Notes: generated by a model from the letters alone, not told the origin. 64,000 bases of DNA from Thunnus maccoyii (GCF_910596095.1 NC_056545.1:4758001-4822000); one strand, 5' to 3'; positions 1 to 13,018 are shown, counted from the first letter of the stretch. Translations and numbers: made by a program.

Positions 1-650
1 ATACAAGTCCACTTAATTGATTTCCACTGCATCAAAGGTCTAGTAAGTTTACAATACTTGATGATATTTCAATACAAAAACTCCAGATCTCTGTACATGA
101 ACAGCATTTCTGTGTTAATGAGAGATGTGACACCTTTGTTGTGTAACCAAGTCCTTAAACTTGAGCATAAAAAGGTGTGACGGCCAGGTGGAGACACTGG
201 TGTAAGTGTTCGTTAGTGAGTTGTTCGCTGCATTCATGTGAAATTAATGAGTATTTCTCAGTCCAGTCATCCTTAAATGCATGTTTTTTACTTTCAACCT
301 TTCTTTTTTTTCATATCGGCTAGTTTTGAACAAGATATTTTACTTTATCTACCGAAGCTTTTACATTCCACAACAACCTTACTAACTTACTAACTGTGGC
401 GACTAGTGGGCAGCTGAATGGTGACAGCTGAGGTGACGTGATAGCGATGTACCAGGATGTAGTTAAATTTTGCCCCTGGTCTGGATTAAATTGTTATTCA
501 GTCTGGATCCGGACCAGTCTACCTAATGAGTATGTAAGCTCTAGTGCTATCATCAGATTGAACTTTAAATGTGTCCAATATTTTGGTTTATGACCAATAC
601 CTGAAAACTAATGACATTCCCATCAGCCTCAGCCATTAGTGTAATTTTGT
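1..650. repeat. First copy of a tandem ~1 kb repeat block
   Basis: The first ~650 bases recur from position 1018 with an offset of 1017 and only scattered differences, for example a ~30-base extra piece near 1260-1290 in the second copy and a short loss near 1447. The last ~130 bases (from about 520) read like part of a high-copy fish repeat whose other part follows at 706-1010. No open frame or RNA gene is seen. Confidence 0.85.
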
Positions 651-705
651 CATTTCTGCCCCTTATGCTGTCTCTCACTTTCTTCCCCTCACTATCATTT
701 TTTTA

Positions 706-1016
706 GCCACGCTAGTGGCATAGCCCTAACAAGGGCAATGTCTGCCTATCAGTCGGTCTGTTCATAACTGGTGTATGGATTGTCATGAACTTTTATACAG
801 ATATTCATGATGCTCAGAGGACTTATTCTACTGACTTTGATGATGCTCTGACTTTTCCTCTAACGCCAACATGAGGTTCACATTTGTGGTTTTGAGTATG
901 ATGTCTCAACGACTATTAGATGGATTGCTATGAAATCTGGTACATTCACGTTTCCTATACAGGATGAGTTGTAATGACTTTGATGAGTAACTTTTCCTCT
1001 AGTGCTGAAGTACTCA
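706..1016 (+). repeat. High-copy teleost interspersed repeat, forward orientation
   Basis: The segment carries phrases typical of a repeat common in perciform genomes: 'ctagtggcatagccctaac', 'tagatggattgctatgaaat' and 'gatgagttgtaatgacttt'. The same family appears in reverse orientation at about 13580-14000. Family recognition is from memory; it is non-coding. Confidence 0.7.
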
Positions 1017-1017
1017 A

Positions 1018-1690
1018 ATACAAGTCCACTTAATTGATTTCCACTGCATCAAAGGTCTAGTAAGTTTACAATACTTGATGATATTTCAATACAAAAACTC
1101 CGGATCTCTGTACATGAACAGCATTTCTGTGTTAATGGGAGATGTGACACCTTTGTTGTGTAACCAAGTCCTTAAACTTGAGCATAAAAAGGTGTGACGG
1201 CCAGGTGGAGACACTGGTGTAAGTGTTCGTTAGTGAGTTGTTCGCTGCATTCATGTGAAAATGAAATGGTCTCTTTCTTCCCTCGAGCAAAATTAATGAG
1301 TATTTCTCAGTCCAGTCATCCTTAAATGCGTGTTTTTCACTTTCAACCTTTCTTTTTTTGTATCAGCTAGTTTTGAACAAGACATTTTACTTTATCTACC
1401 AAAGCTTTTACATTCCACAACAACCTTACTAACTTACTAACTGTGGTGACTGAATGGTGACAGCTGAGGTGACGTGATAGCGATGAACCAGGATGTAGTT
1501 AAATTTTGTTCCTGGTCTGGATTGAACTGTTATTCAGTCTGGATCTGGACCAGAGTCTGCCTAATGATTATATATGCTCTAGTGCTATCATCAGCTGGAA
1601 CTTTAAATGTGTCCAGTACTTTGTTGTATGACCAAATACCTACAAACTAATGACATTCCCATCAGCCTCAGCCATTAGTGTAATTTCTGG
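1018..1690. repeat. Second copy of the tandem repeat block
   Basis: It is near-identical to 1-650. The copies are divergent enough (several percent plus small indels) that this is not an assembly echo of one read-length segment. The copy ends in the fish repeat segment near 1570-1690. Confidence 0.85.
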
Positions 1691-1740
1691 TCGTGCCTGC
1701 AACCAGGAGCCAAATGTATCAAGTGTACTTTACTCAAGAA

Positions 1741-1748
<8 letters not shown>

Positions 1749-1781
<33 letters not shown>
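1749..1781. repeat. (AT)n microsatellite
   Basis: About 16 perfect AT units directly follow a nine-base A run. Confidence 0.95.
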
Positions 1782-1784
<3 letters not shown>

Positions 1785-2640
1785 TTTTCTGTAGCTATGA
1801 TCACAAAAAACCTCCCTTACATTTGCACTGAAAATAATACTGACACTGACTGAAATTTTCTATTTAACAAAAGGCAAAAGTCAACACAGTATTTCAGCAA
1901 ACCCATGTATCACACCAACCCTTGTCTCTTTACCTCTCTGTCCACATCTTCTTGATTGTGCATACATAGCTGCCTTTGCCTGTCCTTCCCTGCCTTGGTT
2001 TGCCATAAGGTCTATATTCATGCACAGTCTCTCCTCTGACACATTCCCTCTGTGTTATCTTTCCCTTTTCACCTCACTATGCTAAAAAGGTCATTTGTAT
2101 TCCAGAATCAGGTTGGCAGGGTGCGCTATCTCTTCAGAGGGCTTTTGAAAAAGGCTCTGATTCTGCATGAAAAGGAGATTCCAAAGGCAACCTCTGTGAC
2201 ATCTCATGACACGTTAACAGACAGAGTTCAGAGTGAGGGCTAACTAAACAGCTCTTGGCAGCAAATCCACATTGGTTATGATGGGAGATGAAGTGTTTGG
2301 TGCAGCATCAAACAAAGTACGTTATTCCCCAGTGTGCACAGGAAGAAGAGAGAATTCCTCGTATACACCAGGTTTTTTGTGACCGAGCAGGGAAGAGGGC
2401 TCGGCATACAAGCATAGGTAAGTGTTACAGGCCGTAACACCTATGCCATGTTGAGACTTTAAACCAAAGAATACACTAAGAACACTGGATGCAGATTTAA
2501 TTTCTCAGCCTCAAAACAAGAAGGTTTCACCACAACAGTACACAAGGAGACAGAGATGAGAGTTTTCACAGTTAAGACAACAGAATGTATTTTGAGTCAT
2601 TTGCACCATGTTGACATATCTGGAAAAACAGCCACTACTG
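1782..2640. other. Non-coding stretch, nothing recognised
   Basis: Only short chance open frames are present. No protein family, RNA gene or repeat family was recognised. Confidence 0.5.
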
Positions 2641-2803
2641 AAATATTGAATATTTAAAACTACTAAACCTTATGTTTGATAAAAACCAACTAATTAAGCT
2701 GGCAAATAAACTTATACATGAGATTTTTTGGAGGGTATTGTCACCTGCAGCAACATTTTACTTGCACTACACCATCTAGGTCTCTTAAATAATATTCTCA
2801 TGG

Positions 2804-2840
<37 letters not shown>
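2804..2840. repeat. (ATC)n microsatellite inside the LINE 3' part
   Basis: Twelve ATC units are read on the minus strand as a run of aspartates interrupting the RT C-terminal segment, just after YKKASLQRLEV. This is a microsatellite expansion within the dead element. Confidence 0.95.
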
Positions 2841-5227
2841 TACTTCAAGTCTCTGTAAGCTTGCTTTTTTGTAGTTTGTCCACAAGTGTGCAGTGTAGAG
2901 TTGTGTACAATATGCTCTGAACAGAGACATCATCACTCCATCTGTACACATATTAAACTTACGTGAGACAATGTTTGCTTGTGCATACATCATGTAGCAT
3001 TGCCTATAAATACCATCTGTCATTTGTTCTGTAATAAAATAATAAAATAAAGATATTTTACCTTATTACAGACACCAAGATTATTATCAGACAATTTAAA
3101 GGATAAAAACTGGTCATCTGTAGCATTAATACACTCATTTAATCTATCCATTAGGATTCTTTCTGGGACTTTTGACAGTATGTTGGCTAAAGCTATGGGT
3201 CTGTAGTTATCTAGGCAGTATACTTGACTAGATTTGTCCTTAATGACTGGCACTAACAGAACAGAAAACATTGAGTCTGGTAACAAGCCAAAGTCATAAC
3301 GCCAGTAAAACAAATAGCAAGGAGAGGAGCTATCCTTGGACTGGCATATTTAAGGTCTTCAGCAGTCATATGATCTAAACCACTTGCTTTGTTGTCAGAC
3401 AGCTTGTTTATAGCTTGGTACACCTCATGTGACATAATCATCATTGAGTCATTACTCTCAATATTGTCCCCCTTATACAAATCACTTTGGACACAGTTGA
3501 ATAAGCTGCTGTAATGCCATCGCCATAACTCAGCAATATTGTCTTATCCGGTAATTCTATCTACAGTGTATGGTAGAGATGTTTTACAGTTATTAAGAAC
3601 TCACTTCTTTCCAAAAATCAATAGCATTGTTACTTAGCAGCTGCTTAGCGATGGAGTCAGCCTTCATGGCTCGCTCATTTTTACAAATGAAGTGAATAGC
3701 ATACTTATATCTTGCATCAGTGAGCTTCTTGTAATTGAGCTCAAGTCCATGTCTGTGTCTACCTGCCATAGACAATGATTTAGAGGCTTCACAGGATTCA
3801 GCATGATACTAAGCTACTTGTTCCAACCAGGCCTGATGTGATTGACATAGCAAGGGGTACAGTATATGATCAGTTGTTGCCATACAGAATGCTTATACAC
3901 CCCAATGAAGCATATGCATCAGCTGTACTAATACAACGGTCCAGCCATGACTTAGTGTGCCAGGCCTGACTAATGTTAGTGTAACTATCTGTAGGAAAAA
4001 GCACTTTGCTTGACAATATAAAATTATCTTGACAGAACTGAGCCATGTGATTGGCAAATAATGAGTTCCTGTCTGACATATCCGTATTCAAATCTCCAAT
4101 GATGTATACACTAGATTATTGTATTGAAGTATTATCCTGACTAAAGGAATTGATGAAGGGATGCCTATTTGGATATTCATCCTCATTCTGATGGCATTCA
4201 TAGGGTGTATACACATTTAGGATAATTAATTCTTGTCATTGTGAGTAAACTGTATTGGAACACACCAGTTAACACCAAGACTAACCATTTATCAATGAGT
4301 CAAGCTTCTTATTCCACAGAACATCCCCTGGCATCCTACCAGGATGTAGACTCCCCAGCCCCATGAAAGTTATTATTGAAAGAGTTGTTTTTCCAAGTCT
4401 TGCTTTGCTAAAAATCTCTCTTGCATACATAGTATCTCACAGTTCTCCAAAAGGTTGCCAACAACTATGCAACAAGCTTTATCCCCTGCACTCTGGCCCA
4501 GACGCAGGTCATGACAGTTGTATGACAAAACCCAAATGGTAATTTGGCAAGACTAGCAACTGCCCATAGCACCAGCAGGCACACTCATTCCCCCCGCAGC
4601 GAGTGCAATGTTTGACCCGATAACTCCAGCCCTGCGCAGCTCATAATAGCGCCAGACAAATGCCCCTTCTGGCCAGAGCTCTGGATTGTACATTTTGCCA
4701 ACGTCATTGCATTCAGCATTACTTTAAATGAGCCAAATCTACTGTGTACAATGTCAGTTTTTGGACATATAACCTCAGGGTGAAGTTTTTCTTTAAGACA
4801 CACAGATAAAGTTTCAGCGTCTAAGTCTGGTAAACTTTGTAGCAAAAACACTTAGTCTTGACCATTTTGATGTTACCCACATCTCCGGTGCCACCAATAG
4901 GCATAACGTTACTGGATTTCTTTCTCTGCCCGGGGGTAACAGTACGCAATCTTTACTGAGCAGCAGCATTCTGTAAAACATGCATTAGACGTCAGCCCTT
5001 TTTCACAATAACTCCACTTTGGAGAGCTTGGCAAAAACGTTAATCCACTGAGACTTTCCGCTGTCGCAGCCCTCTCAACGTCCAAAGAGGAGGCCCTCGC
5101 CACAGACCTCTCTCCGGCACCCAAGACAAGAGGTTCCTGCCAGAGCAGCCCCGAGTCAGGTCAGTGGAACGTGTCACTGCACACGCTCGGTGATTGATCA
5201 CCACAGTGATAGCACAGAAATCTTTGC

Positions 5228-5644
5228 TTACTGTACATCAGTCTGTAGCTGCATTGTGTGCTTCACAGAGCAGACCTCAGTGTACAACTGCTCCATTCTC
5301 CCCAATAGGCTCGAGACACCCATGTTGGTAAGCGTCACTGGCGGAAGTTCATCCAAGTAATGAGAGACAAATCTGGGAATGTTCTCCCCACACTCACTCA
5401 TTACTTTAAGGCAACTCTTTATGTTGTTGATGTCTTTCTGTGGCCCTTTATGGGAAACGTACAGCTGTGTAGTAGGGCAAAGTTCAGACAACGCTTTCTT
5501 CCAGGACTCTATCCATTCGGAGTCGAAAGTGTTCGCAGCCAACAGGACAATCTTATCTTGGCTTAATGTCTTAACTTTGCCGTCAACAGTCTTGTAGATG
5601 TCAGGTTTTCTTCGAGACCGGCTAAAAACAGGAACATCCGCCAT
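5228..5644 (-). pseudogene. LINE ORF1-like open frame (138 codons)
   Basis: An uninterrupted frame begins MADVPVFSRSRRKPDIYK and ends before a stop at the low-coordinate side. It sits immediately 5' of the endonuclease remnants on the same strand, where ORF1 of a two-ORF LINE would be. No CCHC knuckle or clear RRM is visible; the C-terminal part may form a helix. Function is inferred only from position. It is probably a truncated ORF1, because the next 100 bases downstream are in other frames. Confidence 0.5.
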
Positions 5645-5645
5645 A

Positions 5646-5974
5646 TTAAGTCAGTCAATAGTAATATTGTATTTAAGGATCCTTTTTTGGTGTAATTCTG
5701 TCCCCAAGTCCAACAGATTTAGCATGAAAATTTAATGGCTTAAGTATTTCAGTGTAAGATTTTATTATAAATCTGTGACCCTGTTCCATAAATAAGTCAT
5801 AATCTGACTTATAAGACCCTTTCATTTTTAACAATTGGATGCTGTTCCACAACAAAAAAAGGACTTCTGGCTACATTATTTACCTCAGGGATTAATATGA
5901 ACACACTCTGGCCCTGGTATTTTAGTTATGCTGAGTACGGACCATTGTTATCTGTGAACACAAGTATCGAGGCG
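5646..5974. other. Possible LINE 5' leader or unrelated non-coding sequence
   Basis: It lies directly upstream (minus-strand sense) of the ORF1-like frame. A 60-codon open frame exists but resembles no family I recognise. Confidence 0.3.
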
Positions 5975-6180
5975 CATACTCACTTCTGTTGTTCTACTCT
6001 GAGTTGTATTAGCAGCAGTTTTACCCTTCTGTCACAACTGACATGAGTCCAAGGGGACACATTTAACAAATACTGAATATTATTATTTTGTATCACCTGC
6101 AGCTTGGTTCTAAATTTAGCTGTAAAATCACTGCACCAAGCAGAGCAGGCATTATGAAGCAATTGAATAGCAATTGAATT
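5975..6180 (-). mobile_element. LINE RT C-terminal fragment
   Basis: The minus-strand translation contains LLHNACSAWCSDFTAKFRTK followed by LQVIQNNNIQYLLNVSPWTH. This resembles the post-RT C-terminal segment of fish LINEs (typically HNACSAWYSGL...KLQ.TQNK). It is a different piece from the element at 2650-5645 and lies in the same orientation. Only about 65 residues remain. Confidence 0.6.
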
Positions 6181-6199
6181 AATACACAAAATCAAAATG

Positions 6200-7200
6200 A
6201 TAATTTAATTAATAAGATGACAGAAACTAGAGGGGTGCAAGCTGATTGAGAATCAATACACCACACAACTCCATGTAAAAAGGACATAATGCATGCAAAT
6301 TGCTGTTTTTAGAAATATAGTATTTGGATTTGGGAACATGCAGCAGTGGTTGGCATGAGCTATGATCCATCTTGGCTGAAGAAAAGAACGACCATGGCAG
6401 ATGGTGAGGAGGGCAATTATCTTAAAATTAGAAGTAAAATAACATTATATTAAAAGAATATTAATATAGTGGGAAAATATTTATAGATATTTTATAGATT
6501 GTAGATTTATAAATAAATCAATAATGTAAAAATTCAACTCAAAAACAGAAAAAAATCTAAAAACATTTGCTTTCTCTTTTTCTTTGTGAAATTTCATTGA
6601 CAGTTAGTGTGTTTCTATTTTATGTGCATTTTCAGTTTGTACAGAGTTTTTTATATGCTTGGCTGAGTTGGTGTATTGATAGAAACAAATGTGACAATGT
6701 GCAATGGAAACAAACTTAGAGAATAAATTATGATGTACATGAAACGCTCCACTTAAAGAGACGAAAAACATCAGAACTTTCCTCAAATGAAAACATGAAA
6801 CCAATGGAAATGTCATTTTTCAAAATTTTCCATTTGCTTTTTGTTCGGTCATTTGAGGTTCGACTGGCGCTCTTTTAATTACAGTATCTCGTTGTGTCCT
6901 CTTCTTCTACAATGGTTTAATGGCTCTGACTGGAGAATTAGTGCCACAACTATATTGATGCACCAAACATGGAAACATTTGCTTTTGTTTTTTTGGGTTG
7001 ATTTTCTTGAAATTCAGTTAAAACGTGCATAACAATGTGTAAAAGCGCATTTATTTCTTCTACACTAAATGCAAACATAGTGTACAAGGAATGTGTCAAA
7101 TAATTAAATACATGCAACCTGTATAACATGAACATACTGTGTGTGAGCATGTACGTCACCTGGAGCCCTGTATACTTCTTTGTTTGCTTGCACGTGTGGT
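6200..7200. other. AT-rich non-coding stretch
   Basis: No protein family or RNA gene is recognised. The 6440-6560 part is especially A/T-rich. Confidence 0.5.
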
Positions 7201-7204
7201 TCGT

Positions 7205-7206
<2 letters not shown>

Positions 7207-7254
<48 letters not shown>
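7207..7254. repeat. (TG)n microsatellite
   Basis: 24 perfect TG dinucleotides. The long open frames crossing it on both strands are artefacts of the repeat. Confidence 0.97.
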
Positions 7255-7256
<2 letters not shown>

Positions 7257-10200
7257 GCTGCCTGGCCCTCTGCTGAAAGCGGTGTAATGTGTGGACAGGC
7301 TGCAGGCCCTGGCACATCTCCTCCTGCATGCCCTCCTGGATAATATTTTCTCCGAGATGTGAAAGCTGTAAGGGCACTGCTTACTGGGGCATATACTGTA
7401 TCATCTATGAGCAGCTTCTCTGCTTCTTTTCTTTTTATCATCTTCTTTCTGCTCTCTCCTAATTTCTCTTTCACTTTTTCAGTCTATTAATGCATGTGCT
7501 CTATTTTTCCCTTTGTATCTTCCTTGTAATGATCCTCTATGGGGAATTACTTTCAGACAGGAAGCGGAATTAGGTTTACATAGACACACTGATTTACTGA
7601 TTCATCAGGATGATACTGGCCTTTTAATAAAGATCGGATACAGTTTGATTATTGTAGAATTCATCAATACAGTGATCATCTATGTTACGCCTGTAGCCTG
7701 GTGCCAGACCTTTGAATCACCACCCACATCTCAGATTTGTTAAGTGATTGAAATGTTGTGCTCATGGAGGGCGGCCTCTGGAGAAAACAATCGACCAATC
7801 AGAGAGCTTTGTAGGCAGGATTGAGAATGGGAACATCATCCTCCTACATAGCTAGCCCGCTGCTTTGCGACAGTTATGACACACAGCCGCAGAAAAATGA
7901 TGTCAAACATGGATGAGATTGATGCAGATGCACAGGTTGTTGTAAGGTAACTAACGTACATTGATAATAACTCCGATTACTACATCGTGAACTCAGGAGA
8001 ACAAGCGGAGACTGAACGGAGGTTCAGACAAAACCGCCTCCCCTTCCTTCTCTTGGTCTCTATCTATCTAATTAAATTACTATTAGTAGTTTTGCTTCAT
8101 ATGCGTTTAAACTAAATCAGTAACATTAAATGTTTAGGCCGACAATCAGTTAATACAGCCATACCTACTTAAGGATGGGAAATAATCATGGTCACAGTTA
8201 AAAGAAACCAAAGCTGACTGTCGAGACAGGAAGCAAACCGCTGTCTCCCATGTCAAAGTCTGACATCTTGTCCCACCCCGACCTCCTCCCTCTGTGAACT
8301 TCATGGCTCTATAACATCACACTATTTTCTCCTTTGCTCCCGACGTATAAGAATCAAAAGTACAGCATAACATACAACATGTAATTATTGGACATTTCCT
8401 GAAACAACTCATGCTGTCGCTTTTCTTTAGGACAATCGACCAAGTCACACACAAGGAGTTCTGAAAGGATAATAAATGAAATCCACAGACTAACTAGTAA
8501 GAATTTCAGACAATTTTGTATTTTGAAACAGCTACAGTGTCAGATTAGGCAACCACAAAGTGTAGCCTGATCCTGGCATAATGCTGCAGTTGCATCATAC
8601 TACGTAATTGCAATGTTGGGAAAGACTGAGGCAAAACAAAACAAAATAATGCAATATGTACAATAATATACTGTAGGTTTATTGTTATAATGAACAAGAC
8701 ATTTTAATTGAATACATTTCCTACAAGAAAGGCAGGTTTACCATGCTCCTCAAAGCAGAATTAGCATCTCATGTTTCTGTTTCAACATTTACATGATGCC
8801 ATGAAGAAAAATATAAAGATGAAAACTTCTTGAGTGAAGGATATTGAATATAAACATCAGATATTGGCTACTGGCATATTCAGTCCAAAAATATCAGCAC
8901 TGCTGGTGTTTCTCTGGATTGTGCCCTCCAACAGAGCTTGTCAACAAGACAGCCAGTACCAGGAGGGAAAACTGGGTGCTTAATCAGATGAAAGGTGTGA
9001 AACTGATGCCAAGAAAGTGTCGTAACTGGAGGAGAGATGCTGTACACCTCTCTCTCTTCTGCAAACATATTAATCACTGTCAGCATCTTCTTTAAAATAC
9101 TAGACTGGGGATAGACAACAGGGTATATACAGTGATACCAAACCCTCAAAGGCCTGGTGTTGTGGAAATTGGAACTTTGTGCTTGGGGCTAATTCATATT
9201 CTGATGAAATTATGCGCACTCACGTCTCAAAAAGATGAACGTCTGTTTTGTTTCTACAAGGATGTGAGAATGGTTCCCTCTGGAGCAGAGGTTGCATTTC
9301 TGCTGAAACGTGGATATATTGCTTCTTTTCTTTTCCTCTGCTTTGCATACTGTAACAAATTATTTGCAAATGACAGAATGCAATTTATTATTTCTCTTAA
9401 GAAACATTCAGGTCCTCAGGCTCTGGAGTGTAGGGGGAAAATGCTTTTTGAGTGGAGCGGTGAAAAGAGGGGCTGCGCACAAAAAAGCAGCCGTACATTT
9501 TTCATAAAGCAATCAAAAGAAATCCATCTCAAAAGGAGGACGCTGCTCATTTTATGAGTGTTCCTTCGCCACAAAAAAGTGGCTGTGCTGGAAGGACAAG
9601 TAAGAACTCACCTGTGTGACCCTGACTATGTGACAAAACGTCAAGCCAAAGAAACCTTCATGGAAAGGTTAAGAGAAAATGAAAACAGCACATGTACATG
9701 AATTTACCTCTAACTTTCCAGACCAGCTGGCACCTCTTTTCTCTCCCGTTGTAAAGCCCTATATATGAGCCGGGCAAATTTTGACAGCAAACTGTATCTG
9801 GAAGAAAAGGGCAGCACTTTTCTCAACTTTACTTAAGGCCTCCAGCTGGATGATGCTGCAGGGTGCATTCACACAAAACATGTTTAAGTGGTTTTCTACT
9901 CTGGAATGTGTTCTTCTCTATTGTGGAGAGCAAAGCCATTCAAACTCACATTGCAACAAATAAACTGGAAAATCTACAGATTGTTACAGTATGTTATCCA
10001 AAGTTCAAACTCTGTCCCTGTCTGTCTCCTAGAAATTACATTAACCCCTTAACATCCACCCTTTTTATAGAATTTTCACCTATTTGGCATACCCAAATGG
10101 AAAAGCTTATAACAGAAGAACTGTAAGGCCATGATGCATGTATTAGGCTTCATTTGACAAGTGACATCTTCTAGTTTCTGGAAATGTGTTTGTTTAGCAT

Positions 10201-10550
10201 GTGGCTAAAACACAAACAAAACTACATCAGTTCAAGTAAGGCTCAAAAAAGTGTTTTTGTCCTCGTCTATGATGAGTCATATTTGAATAGCAATAATTAA
10301 GACATGCTTTATGCCAGAACTATGCAGAACACCACATACCTTCTGCATCTTTTCAACCTGTATAAAATTCCAGACCTCTAGGCCTAACCTTATGGGAGGT
10401 CGGGAGTTTTTAGTTTGTGGTGTCACTGGTGTCCCTGAACCTCTCCAATCATCTCCGATTGGCCAAATTGTGCCAATTTCTTTGACTCATTACTGTGTGA
10501 TGCAACCGCTTACAACTGGTTTTATCAGGTTGCGGGTTAAATGGTTAAAT
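7255..10550. other. Gene-free interval
   Basis: No coding family is recognised. The part at 8820-9560 is less repeat-like, with several TTTGCA/ATTTGCAAAT-type motifs and a 141-codon open frame without recognisable domains. It may be regulatory rather than coding. Confidence 0.4.
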
Positions 10551-10557
10551 TACTTAG

Positions 10558-11051
10558 TTAAGGTTGACCTGAGGACAACAGGTGTCATCATGTACTGTCA
10601 TCAAAAAAATTGAAATGGTTTTAACCCTCTTGTTCCAGTATCCTGACAGTATCCTGACTAATAAATTATGAATTATTTTAACTATAGTTGAGATAAGAGG
10701 AAAACATGTTGATGGATTATGGCAGACTGGTATATGTAAAAGTTTAGTCAGGATACTGTTTTAAAACTATTTCAATTTTTTTGATGACAGTACATAATGA
10801 CACCCGTTGTCCTCCTGGGTCAAAATTGACCCGAGGACAACAGGAGGGTTAAAACAGTATCCTGACTAAACTTTTACATATACCAGTCTGCCATAATCCA
10901 TCAACATATTTTCCTCTGATCTCAACTATAGTTAAAATAATTCCTAATTTATTAGTCAGGATACTGTTTTGAAACCATTTCAATTTTTTGATGACAGCAC
11001 ATAATGACACCTGTTGTCAAAATTGACCCGAGAGGACAAAAGGAGGGTTAA
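10558..11051. mobile_element. Fold-back (inverted-repeat) element bounded by TTAA, piggyBac-like MITE
   Basis: Two arms of about 200 bases (10558-10766 and 10846-11051) are near-perfect reverse complements and could form a long hairpin. The central and right parts both contain a block with 'ggtcaaaattgacccgagg' or its relative followed by an A/GGAGGGTTAA end. TTAA tetramers lie at both outer edges. The TTAA edges and the TTAACCCTCCTGTTGTCC-type ends are what I associate with fish piggyBac-derived non-autonomous elements; that family assignment is inference. No transposase frame is present. Confidence 0.75.
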
Positions 11052-12985
11052 GGAAAGATTGTTTATTTATATTTATGAGTGATTATTAGCACCGAATATG
11101 TTCTTTACAGCAGAAAGCACATGGAACTCCATCATGTTTAGCTATGGACAGGAATTTGTTCTGACTGCCTTAAACTCTAGAGTTAAAGTGCAGCCTGGAG
11201 ACAATAAAAAGCTAATTTCTTCTGACTCAACTCCCTTCAAACCTTACACGCTGAACACTTTCCTCTTTCCTTGTGTTAACAGTAAATTGAAGTTTGTTGC
11301 CTGATTAAGACAGGGAGCTTGTTTCTGCAGTTTCATCAGTCAGAGGGGAGGAGAGCTTTGGACATGATGTCAGGAGTCTGACAGCTCCTCTGTGTACCTG
11401 AGTTATTGCTTTGAGCGCTCTGGTGCAGGTACAGCATTTTTTGGACCAAACAAACCACTGAGCTATGATCAAAAAAACACGCAGAAAAACAACCTTTTGT
11501 TTGTGTCGTTCATGTATTCGGTCACTTTTAGCCAGTTGTTCTGGCAATTTGGGTGACAGATCAGCAATTTTCTTATCTTGTGTACAAAACTGACAGTTTA
11601 TCCTATAGAGTTATAGTTATTTATGGCCCTTTTTCAAGTGATTAGACACCTTTAGCCCATCTTCTTCAGTAACGGCTGAGAGACTGAAAACACATATTAT
11701 AAGATGAAGTCAGTTTACAGGCGCTACAACACCACACAAGACAAAAGACCAGCATATAATTTTTCACCTAACAACTTCCCTCAGGCATTTTAATTTAAAA
11801 TTTTACTTAATGGTCCAGTTCTGTGCCTTACAACTGAAACAACCAATCAAATACGTTTTATGTCAAGTTTAGAGAGAAATGAAGTAAAGGTTTTAAGAAC
11901 CGTTAAAAATAACTGCGGGGCTTTTTAATTCAATTATTGATCTTTTTGTTAATTAGTATTTTCCCACATATTTTCTTTCTCTTACAGCAAGAATGCACAA
12001 TATCAAGTGTCTTTTGTTCAATCAGTATTCCTTATTCAACAGCAGACAACATTTTCTGCAATATAATAGACTCACTAATTCACTTTATTTGCAGGTGTGC
12101 GTTCAAGAAAAGCTAGAATCAGGATGTGGTTAATTTAGCTTAGCATAAATACTTGATGTAATGAGAAACAGCTGTAGTTCCCTCCTCTTTCTACCAGAGC
12201 CTTTACCAACAGCTCTAAAGCTTACAGATTAGCATGTTTTATCTTGTTTGTTTTATCTTTACACAAACAGAAATGTAGAAGTGTCAACGTGTGGTTTTAT
12301 GGCATTTAAAATGACAAAATTTCACAGTGAAATTGATAAATGTATTTATTAATTTTAAATTGAATTGCTTATGTGGATTCCTTCACAGGGGGCAAAGTAA
12401 ATCCTTGTAAATCTTCAAGATCAGTGAAGTGTCAAGGTCATCTTTGGCATTGATGGTACAAATATATCTTTTGAATAAACAGTGTGAACTGTGTGATCTC
12501 CCATGTTTCGTGAAGCACAAGGCTTGGCTAGTCGAGTTTCCCCCCGCCTCTAGTCTGTATGTGAAGGCTAACCACCTCCAAGTCTGCACTTTATCTAGCA
12601 CAACATCTTGTCTCAAGACAGCAAATATCTCCCAAAATGTTGGACTATGCCTTTAAACAGCCAAAACTCAGGTTCTCATTCAGCAGTACTTCATCAGCTC
12701 AACAGTAGCAGAAAAAAATGCACATTTTATTTGCAATAATTTTCATTCGCTCAATAAATACTCTCCGATAGAGTGCCCAAAATTGAAAGCATTCCTTTGC
12801 GGAGAACGCATGCCAGAAGATGCTCAAATTAATGCTTGATTCTGTTGTTATTGCTTTAATATGAATGTAATTAATAGACACCTTTGTTCATCTTCCGTTA
12901 ATATATTGAGATCATATCACAGTTATTTCCTTGCGTAAACACTGATATGCTAATTAGTTTTTTGATGGCATCCTAGTTTATTATC
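11052..12985. other. Gene-free interval
   Basis: Only chance open frames are present. No repeat family or gene was recognised. Confidence 0.4.
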
Positions 12986-12987
12986 TC

Positions 12988-13018
<31 letters not shown>

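Larger units (their letters stand above)
2650..5645 (-). mobile_element. Decayed non-LTR retrotransposon (LINE) with deleted RT core
   Basis: Read on the minus strand, pieces occur in the order of a two-ORF LINE. An ORF1-like frame lies at 5644-5228. Broken AP-endonuclease-like stretches run over about 4480-3870 (with phrases such as ENCEILCMQERF and WLDRCISTADA). The reverse transcriptase N-terminus is at 3775-3090 (NKASGLDHMTAEDLKYASPR, then CLDNYRPIALANILSK). The RT C-terminal part lies at 3060-2712 (IYRQCYMMYAQANIV, then LYTAHLWTNYKKAS). Between QFLSFKL and the C-terminal piece the catalytic palm, including the YADD-type motif, is missing. Several frameshifts and stops are present, so the copy is dead. 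The clade is unresolved; a CR1/L2/jockey-type element is my best guess. Confidence 0.85.

Noticed and set aside
6950..7474. 174-codon minus-strand open frame
   Set aside because: Its core is an alternating Thr-His run from the (TG)n microsatellite; the flanks show no family.
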